Positions 1 through 7,696 of a stretch of DNA of 64,000 nt are shown one piece after another. Position 1 is the first letter of the stretch. Every line of letters begins with the position of its first letter. The translations under genes were made by a program, and so were the position numbers. Origin of the DNA: JBFWYO01 sp050186335 (GTDB taxonomy: Bacteria; Pseudomonadota; Alphaproteobacteria; Bin65); assembly GCA_050186335.1 (NCBI GenBank), contig JBFWYO010000005.1:1-64000 (forward strand), in the 5' to 3' direction. The notes beneath the pieces are model-generated. The model did no database searches, was not told the DNA's origin, and was given only the letters and a program-made list of their open reading frames with translations.

Positions 1-1
1 C

Positions 2-195
2 GGTGTGGTGACGCACGAAATCGCCGATCTCTATGGCACCTGGTGACAAAATTAGCGTAACGTCATCCAGCTGGCGGAATTGGTCCTCGATAAAGGCAGC
101 CGAATTGTTGCGTCGAGCTATAGCGACGGACCATCGGTCGTATAGATGCGGCCGACGTCGTAAAAATGATCAAATTCTACGAGTCGCGCAAGTAA
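2..195 (+). pseudogene. Possible decayed coding remnant at the left edge
   Basis: One frame reads GVVTHEIADLYGTW, meets stops at 44-46 and 53-55, then continues in the same frame as NVIQLAELVLDKGSRIV with a further stop after position 150. A shifted frame gives DVVKMIKFYESRK and a TAA at 193-195. The composition looks like protein, but no family is recognised. It may be the broken 3' end of a gene starting outside the window, or chance. No other gene is seen before 288. Confidence 0.22.
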
Positions 196-287
196 CCGAG
201 TCGAAATGCGTCCCGGGGATTGTCCTCCGAAGCGCGAATCTATCGAAAGGGAATTGGGGCCCTTCGATGCGATAATCCCATAAAGAG

Positions 288-318
288 ATGCCCCCTATCT
301 CGCGGAGATAGGGGGCAT
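288..318 (-). terminator. Strong 13-bp hairpin downstream of the AhpD-like gene
   Basis: A perfect inverted repeat (ATGCCCCCTATCT at 288-300, AGATAGGGGGCAT at 306-318) has a 5-nt loop and begins 40 nt past the stop codon at 358. There is no long T tract on either strand, so termination efficiency is uncertain, but the placement fits a transcript end for the minus-strand gene. Confidence 0.6.
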
Positions 319-357
319 TTCGGAACGTCGAACTCGGAGCAACGACAAATTTTCAAC

Positions 358-1458
358 TCAGGCGGAAATTTTTCCGAAATCGTTAATTCCCAACTCCACA
401 CGAATGCTCTCGGTTGCAGCAGCTTTCTCCTTCTCAAGCGGAATGCCCGTCGAATCTGCCACCCGATCGATGGCGTTGAACAATGCTGCAACGCCGGCCG
501 TATCGACGAGCGCGGCACTACCCATCCGTTCCTGAATGGATGCTCGCGCGCGCTCAAGCCGCTCAGAATCGCGTCCCGTTACAGAATTGGCAAATTCGAC
601 CAGGATGTCGGCGTTTGGAATGCCGCTTTCTTCGGCGCCCTCACCAAGCACGGCACTCAGATCGTAGCCTTTACCAGCGTGTTCGCCGCTCGCACGGAGC
701 AGAGCCACATGGCTGGTGGTTCAATAGACGCACTGGTTTATCGCGGACACGCGGCCGGCAACGAGTTCGATCTGGGCATGCGTGATTGCGCGGTACTCTT
801 TAGCGAAATCGCGCATCTGAGAGCCATCCATGTAAAAGACGTTGGCCATCTCCCAGAAACTGCGCGCCGTGTCGGGGACGTAGGTCAGGGCACGCCGAAT
901 GTGTGCTGGGCCGCCGGTATAGAACTCCCTTTGCAACGGCCCGTCGAAGCGCGGATCGAGCGTCGGGACCCAAGCAAGATCGGTATCCAGATGTTCAGGA
1001 ACGAAATGCGTAGGCTCGCCCGGGTGCGGCGTCGGCAAATCTGGCGGCGCCACGCCAATTCCGCGACAAAACGTATCGATGCCGACGACTGTCACCACGA
1101 CGCCGATCAGTTCGACATATTCCTTGTTCGAAATGTCCTTCTCAGTGATCTTGGCGAACCAGTGCTTCGCCAGGCGGCCCGGATCCGATATCACGCGGTG
1201 GATTACGTCGATCCAGGCTTCGGGCAACTGCCCGAGCCCGTCGTGCTTGCCTTCGATCGAGAACGGCGACAATGCCGCCTTCCTTCGTGAGCAAAGCGTG
1301 CACTCGACCGCGTGCCGCGTCTCGGCCGCAATTGCCACACGCTGCTCTGCGGTCAGCCAAGTACCGGCCTGCCCAACGCGCGCCCACACACGCGGTAACA
1401 TTGCCGCAATGTCGCTTCGAATCGGAACTCGAGCGCTATCGAAAGATACAGCTGGCAT
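358..1458 (-). CDS. AhpD-like/carboxymuconolactone decarboxylase-family protein, probable selenoprotein (in-frame UGA at 721-723)
   Basis: Alkylhydroperoxidase D-like proteins use a CxxC pair for peroxide or thiol redox chemistry. The frame from 1458 runs about 245 codons, including an upstream CTLC motif (HAVECTLCSRR), and reaches NQCVY followed by TGA. The same frame then continues unbroken with TTSHVALLRASGEHAG and 100 more codons to a real stop at 358. Reading TGA as selenocysteine gives CVYU, a CxxU version of the AhpD catalytic motif, at residues 243-246 of about 366. The start at 1458 is chosen over an upstream ATG at 1491 because GGGAGGTAA lies 5 nt before it. A SECIS-like hairpin lies just after the TGA (separate entry). 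The alternative is a pseudogene in which TGC or TGT mutated to TGA, but the flanking frames are intact. selA/selB/selC/selD are not in this window. Confidence 0.72.
673..717 (-). promoter_or_regulatory. SECIS-like hairpin after the in-frame UGA
   Basis: Counting nucleotides after UGA on the minus strand: nt 4-9 (ACCAGC) pair with nt 43-48 (GCUGGU); nt 13-15 (GUG) with 40-42 (CAC); nt 16-19 (GCUC) with 30-33 (GAGC); U20 is bulged; G21-C22 pair with G28-C29; the apical loop is UCCGU (nt 23-27). E. coli fdhF has the same plan of upper stem, bulged U, GC/GC pair and small apical loop. If the inner GC pairs stay open, the loop starts UG, which places a G in its first two positions. The distance from UGA to the loop is about 19-22 nt, within the usual bacterial range. 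The structure was found by eye; no energy was calculated. Confidence 0.6.
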
Positions 1459-1800
1459 ACAATTACCTCCCGTGTTGCTTTGTGTATTCACTCAAAACAT
1501 TACTATAGAAACCAACCTACGGCCGCGAAGTTCAAGGTGCAACAGCTATCGGCCCGATCACGGAAATGTTGAACCCTGAAGCACCCGCGTATTAACGCTA
1601 ATACCGCTAATTCACGTAAACTGCTGGAAGTAATGTCCGCATCAATCAGCGGTGAATAAGTCTCGACGCGCAAGTCGTGACATGAATTCGGAAGTTCAAT
1701 CGCCGACGCAGCATCAATGGACGATCACTCCTAAGGCGTCGGGGTACGTTAGCGACACAATTCCTGCGGTCCAATTAATTAGGGAGAGCGGCGGGACTCG
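1459..1800. other. Intergenic stretch, no gene seen
   Basis: This is relatively AT-rich sequence between the 5' end of the AhpD-like gene and the 3' end of the HAD gene. It must hold the AhpD promoter and the GGGAGGTAA ribosome site (about 1461-1470). No other supported feature was found. Confidence 0.5.
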
Positions 1801-2526
1801 CTACTCGGCACCGATCATCGCTGGTAAATCAGTTAGAGAGTCAATCTCGCGGTCAGGCTTACCGGGTAGGCGTTCTGGGTGCTGTCCATAACGATTGCAC
1901 CAGACGACGCGCATGCCAAACGCCGCCGCGGCATACGCATCCCAGGCATTGGTAGATTGGAACGATATGGACTTTCGCGGAAGTTTCAGGCGACGAAGTG
2001 CAAGTTGGTAGACCTTGGGATGAGGCTTGTAGACGCCGACATCCTCGACCGACAGAATCTCGTCGATCAGCTCGCCAATTTTCGCGTTCTTTACAGCCGC
2101 CTTGAGCATGTCCGGGGTGCCATTCGATAATATTGCTATTTTTATTCCGGCCGACTTTAACTTGTGAAGTACCTCAGGGACCTCCGGAAAAACGTCAAGC
2201 TTTAAGTATAGCCCCATCAGAAGATCTCGCAGCTCGCGACCGCTGATACCCAAAGTTTCCATAGCATAGTCGAGAGCGTCACCAGTCACCTGCCAGAAAT
2301 CTTCGTGCCGGTTTTGCGTGGCACGGAGCCACGTGTACTGCAGTTGCTTTTCTCTCCAAAGCGCATTGAGTCGTTCATGTTTGTCGCCAAGAACATCACG
2401 ACACCGTGCCGCCGCCGAAGCATAGTTGAAGAGTGTTCCATATGCATCGAATACGCAGGCTTTGATGCCCCTAAGAGTCCGGGCCTTAGTTGTCCGGTTT
2501 TCGGAAACGCGAATAGTTGTATGCAC
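1801..2526 (-). CDS. HAD-superfamily hydrolase, haloacid dehalogenase type II-like
   Basis: HAD enzymes hydrolyse C-Cl or phosphoester bonds through an aspartyl intermediate. Motif I is VFDAYGTLFN (nucleophile Asp), motif II is ILSNGTP, the conserved Lys is in VYKPHPKVYQL, and the terminal motif reads FQSTNAWDAYAAAAFG. This matches L-2-haloacid dehalogenases (S-x-N-x-W-D). The GTG start at 2526 is preferred because AGGAG lies about 7 nt upstream (protein 241 aa). A longer ATG frame from 2640 adds about 38 unrelated residues. The gene stands alone. True dehalogenase activity is plausible but not proven; a phosphatase is possible. Confidence 0.8.
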   Translation of the reverse strand: MHTTIRVSENRTTKARTLRGIKACVFDAYGTLFNYASAAARCRDVLGDKHERLNALWREKQLQYTWLRATQNRHEDFWQVTGDALDYAMETLGISGRELRDLLMGLYLKLDVFPEVPEVLHKLKSAGIKIAILSNGTPDMLKAAVKNAKIGELIDEILSVEDVGVYKPHPKVYQLALRRLKLPRKSISFQSTNAWDAYAAAAFGMRVVWCNRYGQHPERLPGKPDREIDSLTDLPAMIGAE

Positions 2527-2891
2527 CTTTCTCTCCTTCAAACACGAAGTAGCCACCGAAACCGCGCGCGTCACTTCGAAAGTCTCATTTCTACGGGCAA
2601 AGCGATTGGCGAATTGCGTGCATATGTTAGGCGTGAGCATACTTGTTCGGAAACTCGCTTCGATTGGCGCTTAAGCACTGTGCGTCTCCTAAATCGGTGC
2701 GATAATCAATAGCTAGTCGTGTTATTTTCTTGTTGTGAAGTTCTCGCCAAAGGATTTCTTGGCAGCATGTAATTGCGCACTTCGGCACCACTCTTGTTGG
2801 CTCTTGTCATAACACGGCCAAGCCTAAACGTCGCACGTGCGCCGGGGGCATCGGCAAATAGTTCGCATAGAACAAGCGATACTCACCCCCG
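2527..2891. other. Intergenic stretch, no gene seen
   Basis: Sequence between the HAD gene start and the 3' end of the bufferin operon. AT-rich tracts occur around 2700-2760. No convincing ORF, RNA gene or repeat was found. It probably contains the HAD promoter and the end of the buf transcript. Confidence 0.45.
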
Positions 2892-3365
2892 CTAACCTTG
2901 ACGGCTGCCCAGCCAGCGCCGCACAAGATGGTCCAGAGAAATACAACCGGGACCTCGGCACAGAAGAACGAGCATCATCGCGGCCCACTGCAAATGGACC
3001 GGCCAGGCGAGGGGATAGACAAAAATTTCGATCACCGCAGTCATTCCGAGCAGCAACGCGGCAGTCGGCCGTGTCAGCAGACCGAGTACGAGGAGCGCGG
3101 GCGCCGTCAACTCGATTCCGGTCGCAAGATATGCCGCGAAGTTCGGAGGCAACATTGGCAATCGGTATTCGTCGGTGAAAAGTTCAAGCGTTGCTCCCCA
3201 ATCTGCAAGCTTGGTCCAACCGGAATTCCAAAACACAGTTGCAATGGCTATGCGCAGCGGTATTGCGAGGAGAGAATATGGCACTCCGTTCAGCCATCGT
3301 ATAATTCGCCCGACGACTTTTGATGCGGGGAAATTGTCCGGAATCGGGGCCGTGGTGTCGGTCAT
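2892..3365 (-). CDS. DoxX-family membrane protein of the bufferin operon
   Basis: A 157-aa DoxX-like protein with four hydrophobic segments (around SLLAIPLRIAIATVFW, YLATGIELTAPALLVLG, AALLLGMTAVIEIFV and LQWAAMMLVLLC). DoxX-like quinone-type membrane proteins often close bufferin operons after bufA-bufB-bufC. Its ATG (3363-3365) overlaps the bufC stop (ATGA), so the two are translationally coupled. The substrate is unknown. Role in copper or metal-stress defence is inferred from context. Confidence 0.85.
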   Translation of the reverse strand: MTDTTAPIPDNFPASKVVGRIIRWLNGVPYSLLAIPLRIAIATVFWNSGWTKLADWGATLELFTDEYRLPMLPPNFAAYLATGIELTAPALLVLGLLTRPTAALLLGMTAVIEIFVYPLAWPVHLQWAAMMLVLLCRGPGCISLDHLVRRWLGSRQG

Positions 3366-4165
3366 GAGAGGCTTTCCCTTGGTATTGAAATGCTTCGCTT
3401 ATCGGTCAGCCGAAACTCGACGATTCGTCCGGCAGCCAGGTGTTCTGCAAGAATGTTTGCCGCATCGATCCCTTCCGCGGCTTCAAGCGCGGACGCCAAT
3501 GGCCGGCCCGAAAACAGGTCCGAAGAAAATTGCCATGCCGATTCCGGCAGACGGGTGACAGTTGGGCCATCAGCTTCGCGCTGAACAATGAGCCATACAG
3601 GTCCGGAATTTAAGTCGACGCCCGATAATGCATCCGTGTCGTCATGCATTACAGCATGCCAAATCGTGTCGGCCGGCGACTCCGATCGAACGAGGCCTAT
3701 CGATGGATGTGGCGTGAAGCAGATGTCTTCGGAATCATTGCCAGAGAGGGATGCAAGACAATTGATGTCCAGCGGATCGGCGTCACATGCATAAAGTGAT
3801 CGACTTATGGCCCATTCTAGTCGGGCCACATCCGATAGATATGTGAGCTTTGAAGCGGGTGTAAACCGCGCAAGAAATCCCGCAAACTCCGCTCCGTAGT
3901 CATTCAGATTTGCACTTTGAGGTAGCGACTCTTTAATAAATATCCGAGCCGCGCCTTCGAAAAACTCTGCTCCGACGATGCGCTGGATTGAAGGGTAGTT
4001 GAGCCGCAACGCGGTCGTTAACGAGCTAACGAATGTATTCCGATAGATGTTCAAGCGGTCACTAGGATCGATCCCGTCGGTCAAAATTTGTGACGCAATC
4101 TCATGGTCGTCCGAATCGACCAGACTTTGGTGCATCGCATATTGTATTTCACGCAGCGTCGGCAT
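3362..4165 (-). CDS. bufC: BufC/HvfC-like protein (DUF2063), partner of the MNIO enzyme
   Basis: The protein is about 267 aa. Its N-terminal part (LREIQYAMHQSLV, IYRNTFVSSLTTALRLNYPSI, YGAEFAGFLARF, YLSDVARLEWA) is typical of DUF2063, a domain once called DNA-binding and now known as the partner of DUF692 multinuclear iron oxidases. It helps present the bufferin precursor for modification. The start MPTLREI at 4165 is chosen; an upstream ATG at 4180 lies deeper inside bufB. The start overlaps the 3' end of bufB by about 17 nt, indicating coupling. The C-terminal half is less conserved and binds no obvious cofactor. Confidence 0.88.
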   Translation of the reverse strand: MPTLREIQYAMHQSLVDSDDHEIASQILTDGIDPSDRLNIYRNTFVSSLTTALRLNYPSIQRIVGAEFFEGAARIFIKESLPQSANLNDYGAEFAGFLARFTPASKLTYLSDVARLEWAISRSLYACDADPLDINCLASLSGNDSEDICFTPHPSIGLVRSESPADTIWHAVMHDDTDALSGVDLNSGPVWLIVQREADGPTVTRLPESAWQFSSDLFSGRPLASALEAAEGIDAANILAEHLAAGRIVEFRLTDKRSISIPRESLS

Positions 4166-5039
4166 GTGCGACTTTCTCAATCGATCGTTCGATCATCCGA
4201 TTCGCCAGCGCCGCTTCGCCAAGCAACACGTCGAGAGGCGGGACATTTGTGTCCCACTCGATCAAAGTCGGGATGGGGCCGAATCTTTCAAGTGCGTCGA
4301 CATACAGGTCCCACACACCGGGAACCCCGCGAGATCCATGATCATCGATGCGCAACGATCGGCCGTTCTCGAGTACGCGCAGCGTATGGCCTGCGAGAAG
4401 AATTTCGCCGATAGCCGCTTTCGGCAGCGCTCGTAGATAATCCTTCGCATTCCAGCCGTGGTTGCATGCGCTGACATAAATGTTGTTTACGTCGCACAGA
4501 ATCTGGCAGCCGGTACGCGCGGCGACCGCACTGAGGAACTCCCATTCCGGAATATCGGAATGTGCGAAACGCAGGTACGAGGACGGGTTTTCCACGAGAA
4601 TGCGCCGCTTCAATTTAGTTTGTGTTTGCTCGACATGCCTGCAAACGACGTCGAGCGCTTCCTCGGTCATCGGCAGCGGCAGCAGATCAGCAAGATAATT
4701 GCCGCCAGCAATGCTCCACGATAGGTGCTCCGAAACAAAGCATGGCTGGATGCGATCGACTACTTGGCGAATTCGGTCGAGATGGCCTGTGTCTAGCCCA
4801 TCGGCGCTTCCGAGTGATAATCCGACACCGTGCAAAGAAAGTGGGTAATCCCGGCGAATCGCTTCTAGGTGACCTAGCGGTGCGCCGCCGCCCAAGTAAT
4901 TTTCGGTATGAACCTCCAGCCACGACACATCTGGGAGCGTCTCTAGGACGATCTGATGATGCTGGAAGCGCAACCCGATCCCCGCTTTCGCGGGGATCGA
5001 GCCGCATTCTGCATTGGATGCGGGTCGAAGGGAGCACAT
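4149..5039 (-). CDS. bufB: BufB/HvfB-like DUF692 multinuclear non-heme iron-dependent oxidase (MNIO)
   Basis: The protein is about 296 aa. DUF692 signatures are present: AGIGLRFQHHQIVLETLP, WLEVHTENYLGGG, SLHGVGLSLGSADG, FVSEHLSWS, ILVENPSSYL, ILCDVNNIYVSACNHGW, and HTLRVLENG with DDHGSRGVPG. The His, Asp and Glu ligands of the iron centre lie in these blocks. MNIOs oxidise Cys side chains of RiPP precursors to copper-chelating heterocycles. The ATG at 5039 lies 17 nt after the bufA1 stop. Longer in-frame starts run into bufA1 and have no DUF692 homology. Confidence 0.93.
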   Translation of the reverse strand: MCSLRPASNAECGSIPAKAGIGLRFQHHQIVLETLPDVSWLEVHTENYLGGGAPLGHLEAIRRDYPLSLHGVGLSLGSADGLDTGHLDRIRQVVDRIQPCFVSEHLSWSIAGGNYLADLLPLPMTEEALDVVCRHVEQTQTKLKRRILVENPSSYLRFAHSDIPEWEFLSAVAARTGCQILCDVNNIYVSACNHGWNAKDYLRALPKAAIGEILLAGHTLRVLENGRSLRIDDHGSRGVPGVWDLYVDALERFGPIPTLIEWDTNVPPLDVLLGEAALANRMIERSIEKVAHADAA

Positions 5040-5053
5040 CCGCTGTATTGCGA

Positions 5054-5368
5054 CTACTTCGCCGCAGTAAGCTGACCGCCAGCGATCTTGTCGCATGCGC
5101 CCGCCGGCAACATTACGAACGATTTGTTGTCGCGTGCCTTTGTCGCTTGGCCGGCACACGAATGTGCGCCCTCCGCGCAGTCATTCTTGGCCGCTGCGTT
5201 GATGCCGTAGCATTTCTGCAGCTTCTGCGCCGCCATGCGTGCCATGTTGTCTTTCACGACTTGCGGCGGGTCCTTCATGCCTTGCGCCGAGCTGACGCCC
5301 GCTTGCATGGCAAAGACCAACCCGACTGCGGCCGACAATGCGGTAGCGGCTAATTGGCGACGATTCAT
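5054..5368 (-). CDS. bufA1: Bufferin-like RiPP precursor BufA1 (DUF2282)
   Basis: A 104-aa precursor. The N-terminal signal peptide (MNRRQLAATALSAAVGLVFA, cleavage after SSAQG or nearby) targets it to the periplasm. The mature part carries four Cys in the bufferin spacing: KCYG, NDCAEG, HSCAG and GACDK. In characterised bufferins these Cys are modified by BufB so that the peptide binds copper. AGGAG lies about 9 nt before the ATG. It is the first gene of the operon and lies 51 nt from the SigF-type promoter (5420-5445), divergent from the sigma/anti-sigma genes. Confidence 0.93.
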   Translation of the reverse strand: MNRRQLAATALSAAVGLVFAMQAGVSSAQGMKDPPQVVKDNMARMAAQKLQKCYGINAAAKNDCAEGAHSCAGQATKARDNKSFVMLPAGACDKIAGGQLTAAK

Positions 5369-5419
5369 GATTTGAATTCTCCTGTTTAGTGGTCCCTCAT
5401 TGAGACCGGCTATTGGAGG

Positions 5420-5445
5420 TTCGCCCGCTCAGCGGGAAAGGTTAC
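5420..5445 (-). promoter_or_regulatory. SigF-type ECF promoter of the bufferin operon
   Basis: On the minus strand GTAACC (5440-5445), exactly 16 nt, then CGAA (5420-5423). This matches the GTAACC-N16-CGAA consensus described for the Caulobacter SigF regulon, which includes a bufferin operon. It lies just upstream of bufA1 and faces it. Confidence 0.82.
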
Positions 5446-5562
5446 ATTTGAAGATGAATTAATTTTCGGATGACCGGCAAGGTGCGTTCACGTTTTCTTG
5501 AGGCGGCGACGGGCCGCAAAACTGTATAGTTGCTCAATGACAATTTCTGGCGCTTCGGAATA

Positions 5563-6231
5563 ATGTCGCTCCGCACACATTATCGGTCTTCGCCGCTTGC
5601 AGTCGTTCCGGGCGACTCCGGCGCGCCCAGTTCGATTGGTAGTGTGGGGAATAATTCAAATGGCCCACGTTCTTCGGCGCGAGATATCGATTGGTCCATT
5701 ATGATGGCGCGTGCGCAGTCGGGCGATGCCGATGCCTATCGTCGCCTGCTAGAGGATATTACGCCTTATTTGCGCTCGCTCGCGGCACGAAATCACCGGG
5801 ATATTCGGGACGTGGAAGACTCGGTACAGGATGTCCTTATGACGGTGCATTCGATCAGGCATACATATGATCCCAATCGACCGTTTACGCCTTGGCTGGT
5901 CGCAATAGCACGTCGACGGATCATCGATCGCCTGCGACGGCAGGGCCGAGTGCGATTGCGCGAAGCAGCGCTCCAATTTGAGCACGAAACTTTTGTAGAC
6001 CCTGCAGCGAACAGGGATCAGATGAGAGTCGGAGAGCATGCGTTGTACGAAGCGTTGGAGCGCCTGCCGGCAGGACAGCGAGAAGCGGTCAAGCTTCTAA
6101 AACTGCAGGAAATGACGTTAAAACAGGCGTCGGAGGCTAGCGGGATGTCGGTAGCGGCACTGAAAGTGGCAATGCATCGAGCCTTAAAACATTTACGTAA
6201 ATTGTTAAATCCACGAAGTGACGAAATGTGA
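5563..6231 (+). CDS. sigF: ECF RNA polymerase sigma factor (SigF-like)
   Basis: The protein is about 222 aa. Region 2 includes YRRLLEDITPYLRSLA, the DVEDSVQDVLMTVH core-binding segment and PFTPWLVAIARRRIIDRLRR (-10 contact). Region 4 includes LERLPAGQREAVKLLKLQ and MTLKQASEASGMSVAALKVAMHRALKHLR (-35-binding helix-turn-helix). Partnered with NrsF, it is expected to drive bufA1 from the GTAACC-N16-CGAA promoter under metal stress. The ATG at 5563 is chosen; a TTG at 5530 would add 11 residues. No SigF-type promoter was seen ahead of this gene. Its stop overlaps the nrsF start. Confidence 0.9.
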   Translation: MSLRTHYRSSPLAVVPGDSGAPSSIGSVGNNSNGPRSSARDIDWSIMMARAQSGDADAYRRLLEDITPYLRSLAARNHRDIRDVEDSVQDVLMTVHSIRHTYDPNRPFTPWLVAIARRRIIDRLRRQGRVRLREAALQFEHETFVDPAANRDQMRVGEHALYEALERLPAGQREAVKLLKLQEMTLKQASEASGMSVAALKVAMHRALKHLRKLLNPRSDEM

Positions 6232-6899
6232 TGAAAACGTCGGACCTGATCGAATTGCTGGTTGCTAACGTGGCGTCTGTCAAGCGCCTTCGACCCCCGC
6301 TCGTGCGCGCAATATTATGGCTCTTGTTTGCAGCGTTCGTTCTTTTTCTGATCGGAATTAGCCACGGCGTAAGGCTGGATTTTGCGGAAAGAATTCAGCA
6401 ACCAATGTTCGTTATCGGCATTATTGCCTCGTTATCGACGGGAATTTTGGCGGCAATTGCCTCGTTCATGATTAGCCTGCCCGATCGTTCCCGCTTGTGG
6501 TTACTTCTTCCGATACCTACTTTCGTTGTTTGGATGACAACCATCGGCTACGGATGTTTGGCCGCTTGGGTCAGTGTTGGGCCGATGGGAATTCGACTGG
6601 GAGATGCCGTTGAATGTCTCGTTACGTTAATCCTGACAAGTGTGCCGACTTCGGCGGCCATGTTGATTATGTTGCGATACGCGGCTCTTTACAGGGCGGT
6701 ACCGGTCGCAACGATGGGAAGTTTGGCGGTCGCAGCGATCACTGCGTCGGGTCTTCTTATATTTCATCCACTCGATGCTACGGCCATGATTTTGATGTGG
6801 AATTTGGGGACTGCAGTAATCATTGTTGGCCTTGGCAGCCTGTTTGGCCGGGGACTGTTTACTTGGGCGGCAATGCGCTTGCTGCCGCAGCGCCGATAA
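6231..6899 (+). CDS. nrsF: NrsF-like anti-sigma factor (DUF1109)
   Basis: A 222-aa inner-membrane protein with six hydrophobic segments and a short cytoplasmic N-terminus that would hold the sigma factor. Family traits are the N-terminal TSDLIELLVANV...VKRLRPP and a Cys-containing centre (GYGCLAAW, AVECLVTL). In Caulobacter, Cys residues of NrsF are needed for release of SigF by metals. The start ATG overlaps the sigma stop (TGATG), so the two are co-translated; a GTG two codons... directly before it is an alternative start. The short hairpin at 6904-6926 may end the unit. Confidence 0.88.
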   Translation: MKTSDLIELLVANVASVKRLRPPLVRAILWLLFAAFVLFLIGISHGVRLDFAERIQQPMFVIGIIASLSTGILAAIASFMISLPDRSRLWLLLPIPTFVVWMTTIGYGCLAAWVSVGPMGIRLGDAVECLVTLILTSVPTSAAMLIMLRYAALYRAVPVATMGSLAVAAITASGLLIFHPLDATAMILMWNLGTAVIIVGLGSLFGRGLFTWAAMRLLPQRR

Positions 6900-6903
6900 T
6901 TAT

Positions 6904-6926
6904 GCCTCCTCAGGCGACCTTTTTTT
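6904..6926 (+). terminator. Short hairpin plus T-run after nrsF
   Basis: GCCT (6904-6907), loop CCTC, AGGC (6912-6915), then a run of seven T at 6920-6926. The stem is short, but position and T-run fit a rho-independent terminator 5 nt after the nrsF stop. Confidence 0.45.
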
Positions 6927-7411
6927 CCGAACCAAGTCGATCGGGACGTTCAGCCCGCTGAAAAAGCGAATTATCGTTTCGACATTGTAAACGACTCATG
7001 ACAAAAGTCATATTTCGAACTGAGTCGAGCATTTACGTACGATATCTATGTAAAAAACGCGATGTGTGTTTAGGTCGTAATGCTGGCGATAAGGTAGTTC
7101 TTCGGCGTCCTAGTTAACCTGCATTCCGCGGCGTCCTTGCGGCCCTGATTTTGCGCGGTTCGGAAATGCCGAAGCACTGGTCTAAATATTTAAGACGAGT
7201 CAGTGCTGGAGTTGGCTTGTTCATGTTGCGCTTCGTCGAAGTCTGCATCGCTTTCCGGGAGGCCAAAATAGAGAAGGCAGCGACACTGCCACTGCGCGGG
7301 TAGCGATTGTTGCTTACGAATAGATCGCGATAGTGCGGTTTTTCTATTCAAAATTGGGCGCTGACGGCGATGAATTTCCAAGCGTAAGTTCTCGGGCGAA
7401 GCGTCGAATAA
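6927..7411. other. Non-coding stretch, no gene recognised
   Basis: About 485 bases between the nrsF terminator and the first integrase remnant. No ORF with recognisable protein features, RNA gene or clear repeat was found. It may be the decayed left end of the integrative element. Confidence 0.4.
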
Positions 7412-7555
7412 CTAAATAGCTCGCCACGCTACGCCATCCGCTGGTTTCAACGTGGCGAAGGAGGCCCAAGTTGCCATAAGGTCCCGGCGCTTATCGAGCA
7501 GATCGCCGCGCCGATAGGCAGCTTCCGTTTTGTCGTTAACAGTATCGGCTAAGAC
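7412..7555 (-). pseudogene. Remnant of a tyrosine-integrase 3' end (copy 1)
   Basis: The minus frame reads VNDKTEAAYRRGDLLDKRRDLMATW. This corresponds to the C-terminal end of DUF4102-type phage/island integrases (compare GDKVEAAYRRGDLFEKRS in the intact integrase at 12612-13850). It includes the AAYRRGD segment next to the catalytic Tyr. Upstream homology is lost within a few tens of residues, so it cannot be functional. Its DNA closely resembles the second remnant at 12300-12523. Confidence 0.75.
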
Positions 7556-7696
7556 GGTGTCGGACCGACTTAACCGGCAAGATTCCGGCGTATCTCCATA
7601 AAAAGACCGACACTTCCTCAGGAAGCCGCCAAGCGCCGGTCCGGGCGCCGGGCCAGTATGCGGCGAGCGAACTTCACGAATTAGGAGCATTCACAC

